From NCBI RefSeq assembly GCF_029945965.1, contig NZ_JAQSDO010000012.1:35253-99252 (forward strand): 64,000 bases of DNA, read 5' to 3'. The notes under the pieces were generated by a model. The model saw only the letters and a program-made list of their open reading frames with translations, had not been told where the DNA came from and did no database searches. Within the stretch, counting starts at the first letter, position 1. The number at the start of each line of letters is the position of its first letter. This stretch comes from Thermomonas sp. (GTDB lineage Bacteria; Pseudomonadota; Gammaproteobacteria; Xanthomonadales; Xanthomonadaceae). Below, one piece after another: positions 39,640 to 47,503 of the stretch. A program made the translations under genes and the position numbers.

Positions 39640-39644
39640 CGCGC

Positions 39645-40955
39645 ATGAAACTCCTGGTCATCGGCGGTGGCGGTCGCGAACACGCACTGGCCTGGAAGCT
39701 CGCACAATCGCCGCGTGTCGATGAGGTCATCGTCGCGCCTGGCAACGCCGGCACCGCACGCGAACCCAAGTGTCGCAACGTCGCGATCAGGCCCACCGAC
39801 ATCGAGGGCCTGCTCGCATTGGTTCGCGACGAAAGCATCGCGCTGACCGTGGTCGGCCCGGAAGCACCACTGGTCGCGGGCGTAGTGGACCGGTTTCGCG
39901 AAGCAGGCCTGCGCATCTTTGGACCAACCGCCGCTGCCGCGCAGCTGGAAGGCAGCAAGGCCTACGCCAAGGATTTCCTGCACCGGCATAACATCCCGAC
40001 TGCGTATTACGCAGTGCACACGAATGCCGATGAAGCCCTCGCCTATGTGCGCGCACGCTCTGATGAGAGCGGTGGCGCGCCGATCGTGATCAAGGCCGAT
40101 GGCCTGGCCGCCGGCAAGGGCGTGATCGTGGCGATGACCCTGATCGAAGCTGAAACCGCGGTGCGCGACATGCTGGAAGGCAATGCGTTCGGCGATGCCG
40201 GCGCGCGCGTGGTGATCGAGGAATTCCTCGATGGCGAGGAAGCCAGTTTCATATCGATGGTGGATGGCACGACCGCGCTACCGATGGCCACATCGCAAGA
40301 CCACAAGCGCGTCGGCGACGGCGATACCGGCCCCAACACCGGCGGCATGGGCGCGTATTCGCCCGCGCCAGTGGTCACGCCCGAGGTGCACGCGCGCGTG
40401 ATGCGCGAGGTCGTCAACCCGACCGTGCAGGGCATGATTACTGATGGCATCCCGTTCACCGGCTTCCTTTACGCAGGTCTGATGATCGACGCCAAGGGCG
40501 CGCCCAAGGTGATCGAATTCAACGTACGTTTTGGCGATCCGGAAACCCAGCCGGTGATGCTGCGGCTGGACTCGGATCTGGTGGAACTTATCGAAGCGGC
40601 CATCGATGGCCGCTTGCATGAAACCGACGCACGCTGGCTGCCGCAGCCTTCGCTCGGCGTGGTGATGGCGGCGGCCAACTACCCGGACACGCCGCTCAGT
40701 GGCGATGTGATCCATGGGCTGGACGCACCACTACCTGCGGGCAGCAAGGTGTTCCATGCCGGCACCACGCTGGATGCCGATGGCAACGTGGTCACCAGTG
40801 GCGGTCGCGTGTTGTGCGTGTGCGCGTTGGGCGATGACGTCAGCGATGCACAACATCGTGCCTACGATGCGATTTCGGCCATCCAATGGGACGGCGAATT
40901 CCATCGCAGCGACATCGGTTGGCGCGCGATACAACGCGAACGCGCCGGCAACTGA
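39645..40955 (+). CDS. purD: Phosphoribosylamine-glycine ligase (GARS)
   Basis: ATP-dependent ligation of glycine to phosphoribosylamine, the second step of purine synthesis. The 436-residue ATP-grasp enzyme begins MKLLVIGGGGREHALAWKLA. It has VVGPEAPLVAG, KADGLAAGKGVIVAMT, FLDGEEASFISMVDG and GDGDTGPNTGGMGAYSPAP (the family signature), followed by FNVRFGDPETQPV. ATG 39645 fits the family, while a frame-compatible codon at 39636 overlaps the purH end. It converges on the alcohol dehydrogenase gene. Confidence 0.98.
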   Translation: MKLLVIGGGGREHALAWKLAQSPRVDEVIVAPGNAGTAREPKCRNVAIRPTDIEGLLALVRDESIALTVVGPEAPLVAGVVDRFREAGLRIFGPTAAAAQLEGSKAYAKDFLHRHNIPTAYYAVHTNADEALAYVRARSDESGGAPIVIKADGLAAGKGVIVAMTLIEAETAVRDMLEGNAFGDAGARVVIEEFLDGEEASFISMVDGTTALPMATSQDHKRVGDGDTGPNTGGMGAYSPAPVVTPEVHARVMREVVNPTVQGMITDGIPFTGFLYAGLMIDAKGAPKVIEFNVRFGDPETQPVMLRLDSDLVELIEAAIDGRLHETDARWLPQPSLGVVMAAANYPDTPLSGDVIHGLDAPLPAGSKVFHAGTTLDADGNVVTSGGRVLCVCALGDDVSDAQHRAYDAISAIQWDGEFHRSDIGWRAIQRERAGN

Positions 40956-40978
40956 GCCGGCGCATCCAGTCGGCGGGA

Positions 40979-42031
40979 TCAGGCCGACATCGTCGCGTTA
41001 TCGATCACGAAGCGGTACTTCACGTCGCTCTTGAGCATGCGCTCGTAGGCCTCGTCGATCTGCTGCGCAGTGACCATCTCGATTTCCGAGACGATGCCGT
41101 GCTCGGCGCAGAAATCCAGCATCTCCTGGGTTTCCGCAATGCCGCCGATCAGCGAACCGGCGATCGCCTTGCGACCGAAGATCAGCCCGGCCACGCTCGG
41201 GCTCGGATGCGGGCTGGCAGGCACCCCGACCAGGCACATCGTGCCGTCGCGCTTGAGCAGGTTCGTGAACGCGTCCAGGTTGTGCGGCGCAGCCACGGTA
41301 TTGAGGATGAAGTCGAACGTCCCCGCGTGCTGCTGCATCTGCGCGTCGTCACGCGAGATCACCACTTCGTCAGCACCCAACGCATGCGCATCCTGGCGCT
41401 TGCTTTCGCTGGTGGTGAACGCCACCGTGTGCGCACCCATCGCATGCGCCAGCTTGACGCCCATGTGACCCAGTCCGCCGATGCCGACGATGCCAACCTT
41501 CTTGCCTGGACCCGCCTTCCAGTGGCGCAGCGGTGAATACGTGGTGATGCCCGCGCACAGCAGCGGCGCAACGGCGGCCAACTGGTCTTCCGGGTGGGTG
41601 ACCTTCAGCACGAATTTTTCATCGACCACGATCCGCTGCGAATAGCCGCCCAGCGTGTGGCCAGGCGCATCCGCCGTCGGCCCGTTATAGGTGCCGACGA
41701 AGCCATTGGTGCAGTACTGCTCCAGTCCCTCGCCGCATGACGCACAATGCTGGCAACTGTTGACGAGGCAACCGACGCCGACGGTGTCGCCGACCTTGAA
41801 CTTGCTGACATCGCCACCGACCGCGCTGACATGACCGACGATCTCATGCCCCGGCACGCATGGGTACAGCGTGCCAGGCCATTCCCCACGCACCGTGTGC
41901 AAGTCCGAGTGGCAAATGCCGCAATAGGCGATCTCGATCTGCACGTCCTGCGCCCCAGGCGCACGGCGCTCGATGGCGATGGCTTCGATGGGTTTGTCGG
42001 CGGCATGTGCGCCATAGGCTTGGGTTGTCAT
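40979..42031 (-). CDS. NAD(P)-dependent alcohol dehydrogenase, zinc type
   Basis: A 350-residue medium-chain dehydrogenase of the cinnamyl-alcohol/YahK subgroup. The catalytic zinc site is CGICHSDLHT with GHEIVGHV. The structural zinc cysteines sit in CQHCASCGEGLEQYC. The Rossmann motif is VGIVGIGGLGHMGVKLA. It probably reduces aldehydes with NADPH. ATG 42031 was chosen because AAGGAG lies upstream. The ATG at 42063 would add ten residues. It follows the old-yellow-enzyme gene and may share its operon. Confidence 0.92.
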   Translation of the reverse strand: MTTQAYGAHAADKPIEAIAIERRAPGAQDVQIEIAYCGICHSDLHTVRGEWPGTLYPCVPGHEIVGHVSAVGGDVSKFKVGDTVGVGCLVNSCQHCASCGEGLEQYCTNGFVGTYNGPTADAPGHTLGGYSQRIVVDEKFVLKVTHPEDQLAAVAPLLCAGITTYSPLRHWKAGPGKKVGIVGIGGLGHMGVKLAHAMGAHTVAFTTSESKRQDAHALGADEVVISRDDAQMQQHAGTFDFILNTVAAPHNLDAFTNLLKRDGTMCLVGVPASPHPSPSVAGLIFGRKAIAGSLIGGIAETQEMLDFCAEHGIVSEIEMVTAQQIDEAYERMLKSDVKYRFVIDNATMSA

Positions 42032-42110
42032 TCGCAGGAGCTCCTTGGTGGGGTAATTGGTCATCATGCGCTTCCGAATGTGGCAAACGAAAGCGCTCGG
42101 GGGTAGTGGA

Positions 42111-43229
42111 TCAGCCCGCACTTCCGGTCGCTGGCTTGAATAGCGCTGACTGCCCATGCGGCGCACTTCGCACGTATTGCGGGGGTGCAGCGACCTGCGC
42201 GCCGAGCGCGGCTGCGGCATGCCAGGGCCAGCGCGGATCAAAGAGCATCGCGCGTGCCAGCGCCACTGCATCCGCCTGGCCATCGGCCAGCACGGCCTCG
42301 GCCTGCAGGGGCTCGGTGATCATGCCGACCGCCACCACCGGCATCGCCACCTCGCGCTTGATCGCCTCGGCGAACGGCAGCTGGTAGCCCGGGCCGATCG
42401 CGATCTCCTGCGCCGGATGCAGGCCAGCGCTGGACACATGGATGTAGTGACAACCGCGCGCATCAAGTGCCCTGGCCAGCGCAATACTCTGCGCGAGATC
42501 CCAACCAGCCTCGACCCAGTCGGTCGCGGAGATGCGGATGCCCAGCGCCATCGACGCCGGCACCCCCGCCTTCACCGCATCGAAGACCTCAAGCACCAGC
42601 CGCATGCGGTTTTCCAGCGAACCGCCATAACGGTCCGTGCGCAGGTTGCTGAGTGGGGAGAGGAACTCATGCAGCAGGTAACCATGCGCCGCATGCAGTT
42701 CGATCAGGTCAAGGCCCAGTCGCACCGCGCGCTGCGCGCTGTCGGCGAAGGCACGCACGATGCCTGCGAGGCCGGCCTCGTCCAGCGCCTCGGGCACGGG
42801 ATCTCCATCCGCATACGGGACCGCCGAGGGCGCCATCACCTGCCAACCGTGCTCGGCATCGGGCGCGATGGCACCGCCGCCGTCCTCCCAGGGTTTTTTC
42901 GTCGACGCCTTGCGCCCGGCATGCGCCAGCTGCACGCCCACCGGCATCGGCGACCAACGCCGCACCGTCGCCAGTGCATCAGCGAATGCAGCTTCCGTGG
43001 CGTCGTCGTACAGACCGAGATCGCCCCAGCTGATTCGACCGCGCGCTTCGACCGCGGTGGCCTCGGTGATCAGCAGGCCAGCACCGGACAAGGCCAGGCT
43101 GGTCCAATGCTGGACATGCCAGTCACTGGCGCACCCGTCGATCGATGAGTACTGGCACATCGGCGCGATCACGATGCGATTGAACAGGCGCAGCGGCCCG
43201 ATCTCAAGCGGGGAAAACAGATGACTCAC
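42111..43229 (-). CDS. NADH:flavin oxidoreductase, old yellow enzyme family (YqjM-like)
   Basis: A 372-residue FMN-dependent ene-reductase with the YqjM layout. It starts MSHLFSPLEIGPLRLFNRIVIAPMCQYSS (the Cys-containing segment typical of this subclass). It has VGVQLAHAGRKAST, HAAHGYLLHEFLSPLSNLRTDRYGGSLENRMR and the C-terminal ALARAMLFDPRWPW. It reduces activated C=C bonds. GTG 43229 was chosen because homology starts at MSHLF and GGAG lies 11 bases upstream. Codons further upstream are antisense to the dioxygenase gene region. Confidence 0.92.
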   Translation of the reverse strand: MSHLFSPLEIGPLRLFNRIVIAPMCQYSSIDGCASDWHVQHWTSLALSGAGLLITEATAVEARGRISWGDLGLYDDATEAAFADALATVRRWSPMPVGVQLAHAGRKASTKKPWEDGGGAIAPDAEHGWQVMAPSAVPYADGDPVPEALDEAGLAGIVRAFADSAQRAVRLGLDLIELHAAHGYLLHEFLSPLSNLRTDRYGGSLENRMRLVLEVFDAVKAGVPASMALGIRISATDWVEAGWDLAQSIALARALDARGCHYIHVSSAGLHPAQEIAIGPGYQLPFAEAIKREVAMPVVAVGMITEPLQAEAVLADGQADAVALARAMLFDPRWPWHAAAALGAQVAAPPQYVRSAPHGQSALFKPATGSAG

Positions 43230-43266
43230 GGAATGGGTGACTCCAATGCTTGGGGGTGCGCGGCGA

Positions 43267-44133
43267 TCAGATGTTGGCGTCTTCGGGTGGCAACGTCGTG
43301 TCCAGCGGCGCTGCGCCGTCGCCATCGATGTCGCCATTCTCGCGGGGACGGTGTGCGTCCAACGTGTACGACGCCATCGACAGGGAGCCATAGGCATACC
43401 CATCAACCAGCACCTGCGCGGGCTTGCCTGCCGCCGAGGCAAGCCCGGCGAGGTAAAGCAACGGCAGGAAATGTTCGTCGGTAGGCACTGCCAGTCGATA
43501 GTCGCGATGCGAGGCCAGCGATGGCACATCATGCGGGCGTTCGGTCATGAGCACGCGTGCATCGGTGTTGAAACGTTCGGCCCAGTCGAACGCGCCATCC
43601 GGTTGCTGCCTGTCGATCGCGCGCAGGTTATGCACCACGTTGCCGCTGCCGACGATCAGCACGCCACGTTCGCGCAATGCTGCCAACTTCGTACCCATGG
43701 CCAGGTGCCACTCGAACGGTTGGCGCGCATCCAGCGACAGTTGCACCACCGGGGTGTCCGCATCGGGGAAGGCATGCACCAGCACCGACCACGTGCCATG
43801 GTCGAGGCCCCAGCCATCGATGTCGAAGCCGACATGATCCGGCTTTACCAGATCGGCCACTTCTTCGGCAAGTTCGGGCAGGCCTGGCGCCGGGTACTGC
43901 ACATCGAACAGCGCCTGCGGGAAGCCGTAGAAATCGTGGATCGTGCGCGGCTGCGGCATCGCGGTCACTGCCAGTGCGTTGATGTGCCAGTGCGCGGACA
44001 ACGCCAGGATCGCGCGCGGCCGTGGCACGGACACGCCGAACGTGCGCCACGCCTCGGTATAGCGGTTGTGCTCCAGCGCGTTCATCGGACTGCCATGGCC
44101 CAGGAAAGCAGCAGGCATCAGCGTGGTGGACAT
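43267..44133 (-). CDS. 4,5-DOPA dioxygenase extradiol-like (YgiD family)
   Basis: A 288-residue class III extradiol ring-cleaving dioxygenase-like protein. Putative metal ligands lie in FLGHGSPMNAL and LSAHWH, with further conserved histidines in VGSGNVVHNLR and PTDEHFLPLLY. Homologues include plant DODA and E. coli YgiD. It is probably zinc- or iron-dependent, and the natural substrate in bacteria is unclear. It is first gene of a likely operon with the old-yellow-enzyme and alcohol dehydrogenase genes; spacing is 37 and 79 bases. The last 25 residues are Asp/Pro-rich. Confidence 0.9.
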   Translation of the reverse strand: MSTTLMPAAFLGHGSPMNALEHNRYTEAWRTFGVSVPRPRAILALSAHWHINALAVTAMPQPRTIHDFYGFPQALFDVQYPAPGLPELAEEVADLVKPDHVGFDIDGWGLDHGTWSVLVHAFPDADTPVVQLSLDARQPFEWHLAMGTKLAALRERGVLIVGSGNVVHNLRAIDRQQPDGAFDWAERFNTDARVLMTERPHDVPSLASHRDYRLAVPTDEHFLPLLYLAGLASAAGKPAQVLVDGYAYGSLSMASYTLDAHRPRENGDIDGDGAAPLDTTLPPEDANI

Positions 44134-44263
44134 GGTTGCGGCTGCGTAGAAAACGGGAGCCCGACTCTAGCAACGGGCGTGCTCCGCATGGGGCGGACGC
44201 ATGGAATGGACTGATGCGGATACATGCCGGTTCGCAGTGGGGTTGCGGGTCGCCATATCGTCG

Positions 44264-44279
44264 TATAACATTCGTTATA
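44264..44279. promoter_or_regulatory. Inverted repeat operator of the toxin-antitoxin pair
   Basis: TATAAC-ATTC-GTTATA is a perfect 6-base inverted repeat 28 bases before the antitoxin start. TTGCGG lies 15 bases upstream of TATAAC, so the repeat overlaps the likely -10 box. Toxin-antitoxin operons are usually autorepressed through such sites, and AbrB/MazE dimers bind short palindromes. Confidence 0.6.
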
Positions 44280-44306
44280 ACGTATCCCGACAGGCAGACA
44301 CCCGTC

Positions 44307-44528
44307 ATGAAACTCAAGCTCACCAGCATCGGTAATTCCACCGGCATCATTCTGCCCAAGGAGCTGCTGGCCCGCCTGCGCCTGGAAAAAGGTGACGAGC
44401 TCTACGCGCTGGAAACCCCGGACGGCATCCGCCTGACTACCTACGACCCGGAGCTGGCGGCGCAGATGGAAGTCGCCGAACAGGTAATGCGCGACCGCCG
44501 CACGCTGCTGCACAAGCTGGCCCAGTGA
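44307..44528 (+). CDS. AbrB/MazE-family antitoxin
   Basis: A 73-residue swapped-hairpin DNA-binding protein. It opens with KLKLTSIGNSTGIILPKELLARLRLEKGDELYAL, the AbrB/SpoVT pattern, and has a helical C-terminal tail (MEVAEQVMRDRRTLLHKLAQ) that would contact the toxin. It is 7 bases upstream of the Doc-type toxin gene and presumably neutralises it and represses the operon through the inverted repeat upstream. Doc toxins are classically paired with Phd, so this is the alternative partner type. Confidence 0.9.
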   Translation: MKLKLTSIGNSTGIILPKELLARLRLEKGDELYALETPDGIRLTTYDPELAAQMEVAEQVMRDRRTLLHKLAQ

Positions 44529-44535
44529 GCGCGCC

Positions 44536-44964
44536 ATGATCATCTGGATCAACAAGTCGCTGGCGCTGGCCATCCATGACCGACAGCTGGCCGAACACGG
44601 CGGTATTCCGGGTGTCCGTGATGCCAGCCTGCTCGACTCCGCGCTCGCCCGACCGCAACAGTTGCATGCTTATGGCGACCCGCCACCGGATCTTGCCGAT
44701 CCTGCCGCAAGCCTGGCCTGCGGTATTGCACGCAACCACCCGTTCCTGGACGGCAACAAGCGCACCGCCGCAGTCGCCTGTGAAACCTTCGTCCGGCTCA
44801 ACGGCGCCCAGCTCGACGCCGACGACCTGACGCTGTACCCGGTCTATTTGGGCATCGCCGAAGGCAGCCTCTCCGAAGCCGAATTCGCAGCATGGTTGCG
44901 ACCTCGCTTGCTGCACGATGCCGGCAAGTCCCTGCACGAACCGCGCGTGGCCTATCCCGCCTGA
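44536..44964 (+). CDS. Doc-type (death-on-curing) toxin, Fic fold
   Basis: A 142-residue Fic/Doc protein. The catalytic motif is NHPFLDGNKRTAAVAC (about 67-82), matching H-x-F-x-D-x-N-K-R. GIPGVRDASLLDSALARP near the N-terminus is the usual Doc family opening. P1 Doc phosphorylates and inactivates elongation factor Tu; the same activity is likely here because the motif has Lys-Arg after Asn as in Doc (Fic AMPylases have G-x-G-R). ATG 44536 follows the antitoxin stop closely. There is no sign of truncation. Confidence 0.9.
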   Translation: MIIWINKSLALAIHDRQLAEHGGIPGVRDASLLDSALARPQQLHAYGDPPPDLADPAASLACGIARNHPFLDGNKRTAAVACETFVRLNGAQLDADDLTLYPVYLGIAEGSLSEAEFAAWLRPRLLHDAGKSLHEPRVAYPA

Positions 44965-45015
44965 TACCCGCGCCATCGGCTAGGCTGGGCAACTCGACCA
45001 CAAGGGAGCCGCAGC

Positions 45016-46401
45016 ATGCGTCGCATCGTCCACATGTTGGCCAGCGTGGCTGTCCTGCCTGCGCTGATGGCCGGCACTGCCTTCGCGCTGGATACGCCAC
45101 CACCGGCTTCGAAACCGGAGCTGGATATCATCGGCAGCGCACCATCGGCCGCCCACATCGAACGCGATGTGCGCACCTTGGTCGGCTTCGGCACACGGCA
45201 TACCTTGTCCGACACCACGTCGGAGACACGCGGGATTGGTGCCGCGCGGCGCTGGGTGTTTGCCGAGTTCGAGCGCATCTCTCGCGACTGCGGCGGCTGC
45301 CTGGAGGTGCGCTACGTCAGCGGCACCGTGCAGGGCGAACCACGCATCCCGGGGCCGGTTGAAGTGGTCAGCGTGATCGCCATCCAGCGCGGGACCACCG
45401 ACCCAAGCCGCTACGTGATCATGAGCGGCGACATCGATTCACGGGGCAGCGATGTCATGGATGCGACGTCGGATGCGCCCGGCGCCAATGACAATGCATC
45501 GGGCCTGGCCGGAACGCTGGAAGCCGCGCGCGTGCTCAGCCGGCATCGCTTCCCCGGCACGATTGTGTATGCCGCGCTGTCGGGCGAAGAACAGGGCCTG
45601 TTCGGCGGCAAAATCCTGGCCGATGAAGCACACAAGAACGGCTGGCGCATCGAAGCCATGCTCAACAACGACATGATCGGAAACATCAAAGGCATCGACG
45701 GCGTCACTGACAACCACACCGCCCGCGTGTTCGCAGAAGGCACTCGCGCCAACGAAACCGTGGAAGAAGCCCGCCAGCGCCGCTTCACCGGCGGCGAGGT
45801 CGACTCCCCCACGCGCAACCTGGCCCGCTACATCGAACGCATGGCCGAACACGTGCCCAACCTCGACGTGATGATGGTCTACCGTCTGGACCGTTTCGGG
45901 CGCGGCGGCCACCAACGCCCGTTCAACGACCTGGGTTATCCGGCCGTCCGCGTCATGGAAACCCACGAACACTACGACCGTCAGCATCAGGATCTGCGCA
46001 CCGTGGACGGGCGTGTTTACGGCGACACCATCGATGGCGTGGACTTCGCCTACGCAGCCAAGCTCACCGCGCTCAACGCGGTCGCCCTTGCGGGCATGGC
46101 GTGGGCGCCGCCACCACCGGCGAATGTCGACATCAAGGGCGCGGTCAGTGCCGATACCACGCTGACCTGGACGCACCCGGATCCGAAACAGGCGCCCAAC
46201 CTGGCCGGCTACAAGATCTATTGGCGGCTCACCACCGAACCGCAGTGGACGCATAGCCGCTGGGTTGGCGATGTCGGCACCGCGACCTTGCACGACATCG
46301 TCATCGACAACTACTTCTTCGGCGTTGCCGCAGTCGCCAAGGACGGCACCGAAAGCCCGGTAGTGTTTCCGGGACCGGCGGGAAGTTTCGGCGGCTACTG
46401 A
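45016..46401 (+). CDS. M28 family metallopeptidase with C-terminal FN3-like domain
   Basis: A 461-residue exported protein. It has a signal peptide (cleavage near TAFA-LD), an M28 peptidase domain (about 40-360) and an FN3-like domain (about 370-455: ADTTLTWTHPDPKQAPNLAGYKIYWR). Zinc-site candidates are Asp159 (GANDNASG), Glu191/Glu192 (SGEEQGLF), Asp219 (NNDMIGN) and His317/319 (METHEHYD). The first ligand, normally His in G-H-x-D, is Asp139 (SGDIDSRGSD). That could change metal affinity or abolish activity. It follows the toxin-antitoxin pair and has its own ribosome site (AAGGGAG). Confidence 0.87.
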   Translation: MRRIVHMLASVAVLPALMAGTAFALDTPPPASKPELDIIGSAPSAAHIERDVRTLVGFGTRHTLSDTTSETRGIGAARRWVFAEFERISRDCGGCLEVRYVSGTVQGEPRIPGPVEVVSVIAIQRGTTDPSRYVIMSGDIDSRGSDVMDATSDAPGANDNASGLAGTLEAARVLSRHRFPGTIVYAALSGEEQGLFGGKILADEAHKNGWRIEAMLNNDMIGNIKGIDGVTDNHTARVFAEGTRANETVEEARQRRFTGGEVDSPTRNLARYIERMAEHVPNLDVMMVYRLDRFGRGGHQRPFNDLGYPAVRVMETHEHYDRQHQDLRTVDGRVYGDTIDGVDFAYAAKLTALNAVALAGMAWAPPPPANVDIKGAVSADTTLTWTHPDPKQAPNLAGYKIYWRLTTEPQWTHSRWVGDVGTATLHDIVIDNYFFGVAAVAKDGTESPVVFPGPAGSFGGY

Positions 46402-46420
46402 TCGGAGAGCGGGCAACCCC

Positions 46421-46520
46421 GGAAATGGGGTCAGAGTGAAGTTTCCTGATCACGATTTCGGCACGACAGATTGCCGCCGGCAGGAAATCCACTCTGACCC
46501 CGTTTCCAGACCCCATTTCC
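46421..46520. mobile_element. Short TIR element, RAYT-associated repeat type
   Basis: GGAAATGGGGTCAGAGTG (46421-46438) and CACTCTGACCCCGTTTCC (46490-46507) are inverted copies with 17 of 18 matches. Inside them TTTCCTG and CAGGAAA pair again. An extra GACCCCATTTCC follows at 46509-46520. The 87-base unit has no coding capacity, so it is a MITE- or REP-like element. The GGGGTCAGAGT core is, from memory, the type flanking REP-associated tyrosine transposases in Xanthomonas, Lysobacter and Pseudomonas. A second copy begins at 63981. It ends one base before the stop codon of the pseudouridine synthase gene. Confidence 0.7.
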
Positions 46521-46521
46521 A

Positions 46522-47403
46522 CTAATCGATCGACAGCGCTTGCCCGCTCTCAAACGCACGCACCCTGCCATCAACTGGGTCGACGAAGCGCAACGATTTG
46601 GCCAGCAACTGCAACGGCCGGCTGAAATCATCCGGCGCGCGCGAACACAGCACCGGGTACAGGCTGTCATTGACGATGGGCGCATCCAGCGCGGCCATGT
46701 GTACGCGCAATTGATGTTTGCGGCCAGTGATCGGTTGCAAGGCGTAACGCCATGCATGCTCACCACGTTCGATCACGTCGATGCGGGTGTGGCTATTGAT
46801 CACACCGTCTGCTTCGCACATCCGGAAGAACGGCTCACCTGCCTGCAGGTGCGAGCTATGCACGTGCGGCATCGACAACAACGGCAATGGCGGCGCAATC
46901 GCCTCGTAGGTTTTCTCGACAGCGCGCTGCGGGAATAGTGACTGATACATCGCGCGTGTTTCAGCTCGTGCAGAGAACAGAACCAGCCCCGCGGTCTCGC
47001 GGTCGATACGGTGCAACGGCACCAGCTCCGGGTTCTTCAGTTGCCTCTGCAGCCGTGACAATAAGGTCTCCACCACGAACCGCCCCGCCGGCATCACCGG
47101 CAGGAAATACGGTTTGTCCGCCACCACCAGGTCCGCATCGGCAAACAGGATCTGCGCCTCGAACGGAATGCGCGGCTCATCGACTACTTCGCGGAAGTAA
47201 CGCACCTCCATGCCGACCCGATACGGCGTATCGACCGACAGCGCACACCCGTTCGCGCCCTGCACAAGCCCGCGCGCGAAGCGGTCCAGCCAGACCTCCC
47301 GGGCAATCCGCGGAAACCGCGCGCATAGCCCGTCGAGCAAGGTCAGCCATTGACCAGCAGGCAGTTGCAGGCGACTCGGAGCTTCAAGACCAGTTGAGTG
47401 CAT
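46522..47403 (-). CDS. RluA-family pseudouridine synthase
   Basis: A 293-residue RNA modification enzyme. It has the catalytic HRIDRETAGLVLF (about 139-151, with the essential Asp), an upstream VADKPYFLPVMPAG block and the C-terminal PITGRKHQLRVHMAAL. These are diagnostic of RluA-type synthases that make pseudouridine in rRNA or tRNA. The target nucleotide is not predictable. The N-terminal 80 residues include a possible S4-like segment. ATG 47403 was chosen over 47427. It is divergent from the LplT-PlsC gene. The 3' end abuts the short repeat element. Confidence 0.9.
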   Translation of the reverse strand: MHSTGLEAPSRLQLPAGQWLTLLDGLCARFPRIAREVWLDRFARGLVQGANGCALSVDTPYRVGMEVRYFREVVDEPRIPFEAQILFADADLVVADKPYFLPVMPAGRFVVETLLSRLQRQLKNPELVPLHRIDRETAGLVLFSARAETRAMYQSLFPQRAVEKTYEAIAPPLPLLSMPHVHSSHLQAGEPFFRMCEADGVINSHTRIDVIERGEHAWRYALQPITGRKHQLRVHMAALDAPIVNDSLYPVLCSRAPDDFSRPLQLLAKSLRFVDPVDGRVRAFESGQALSID

Positions 47404-47503
47404 GAGATTCCATTGCTGTGATCGCACCCGCCTCGAGCGCGAAAGCGATCAATGCGGAAGTATCCCAGCCTCCGCTAGACTCCGCCCAAACATCGGGGGA
47501 TCC

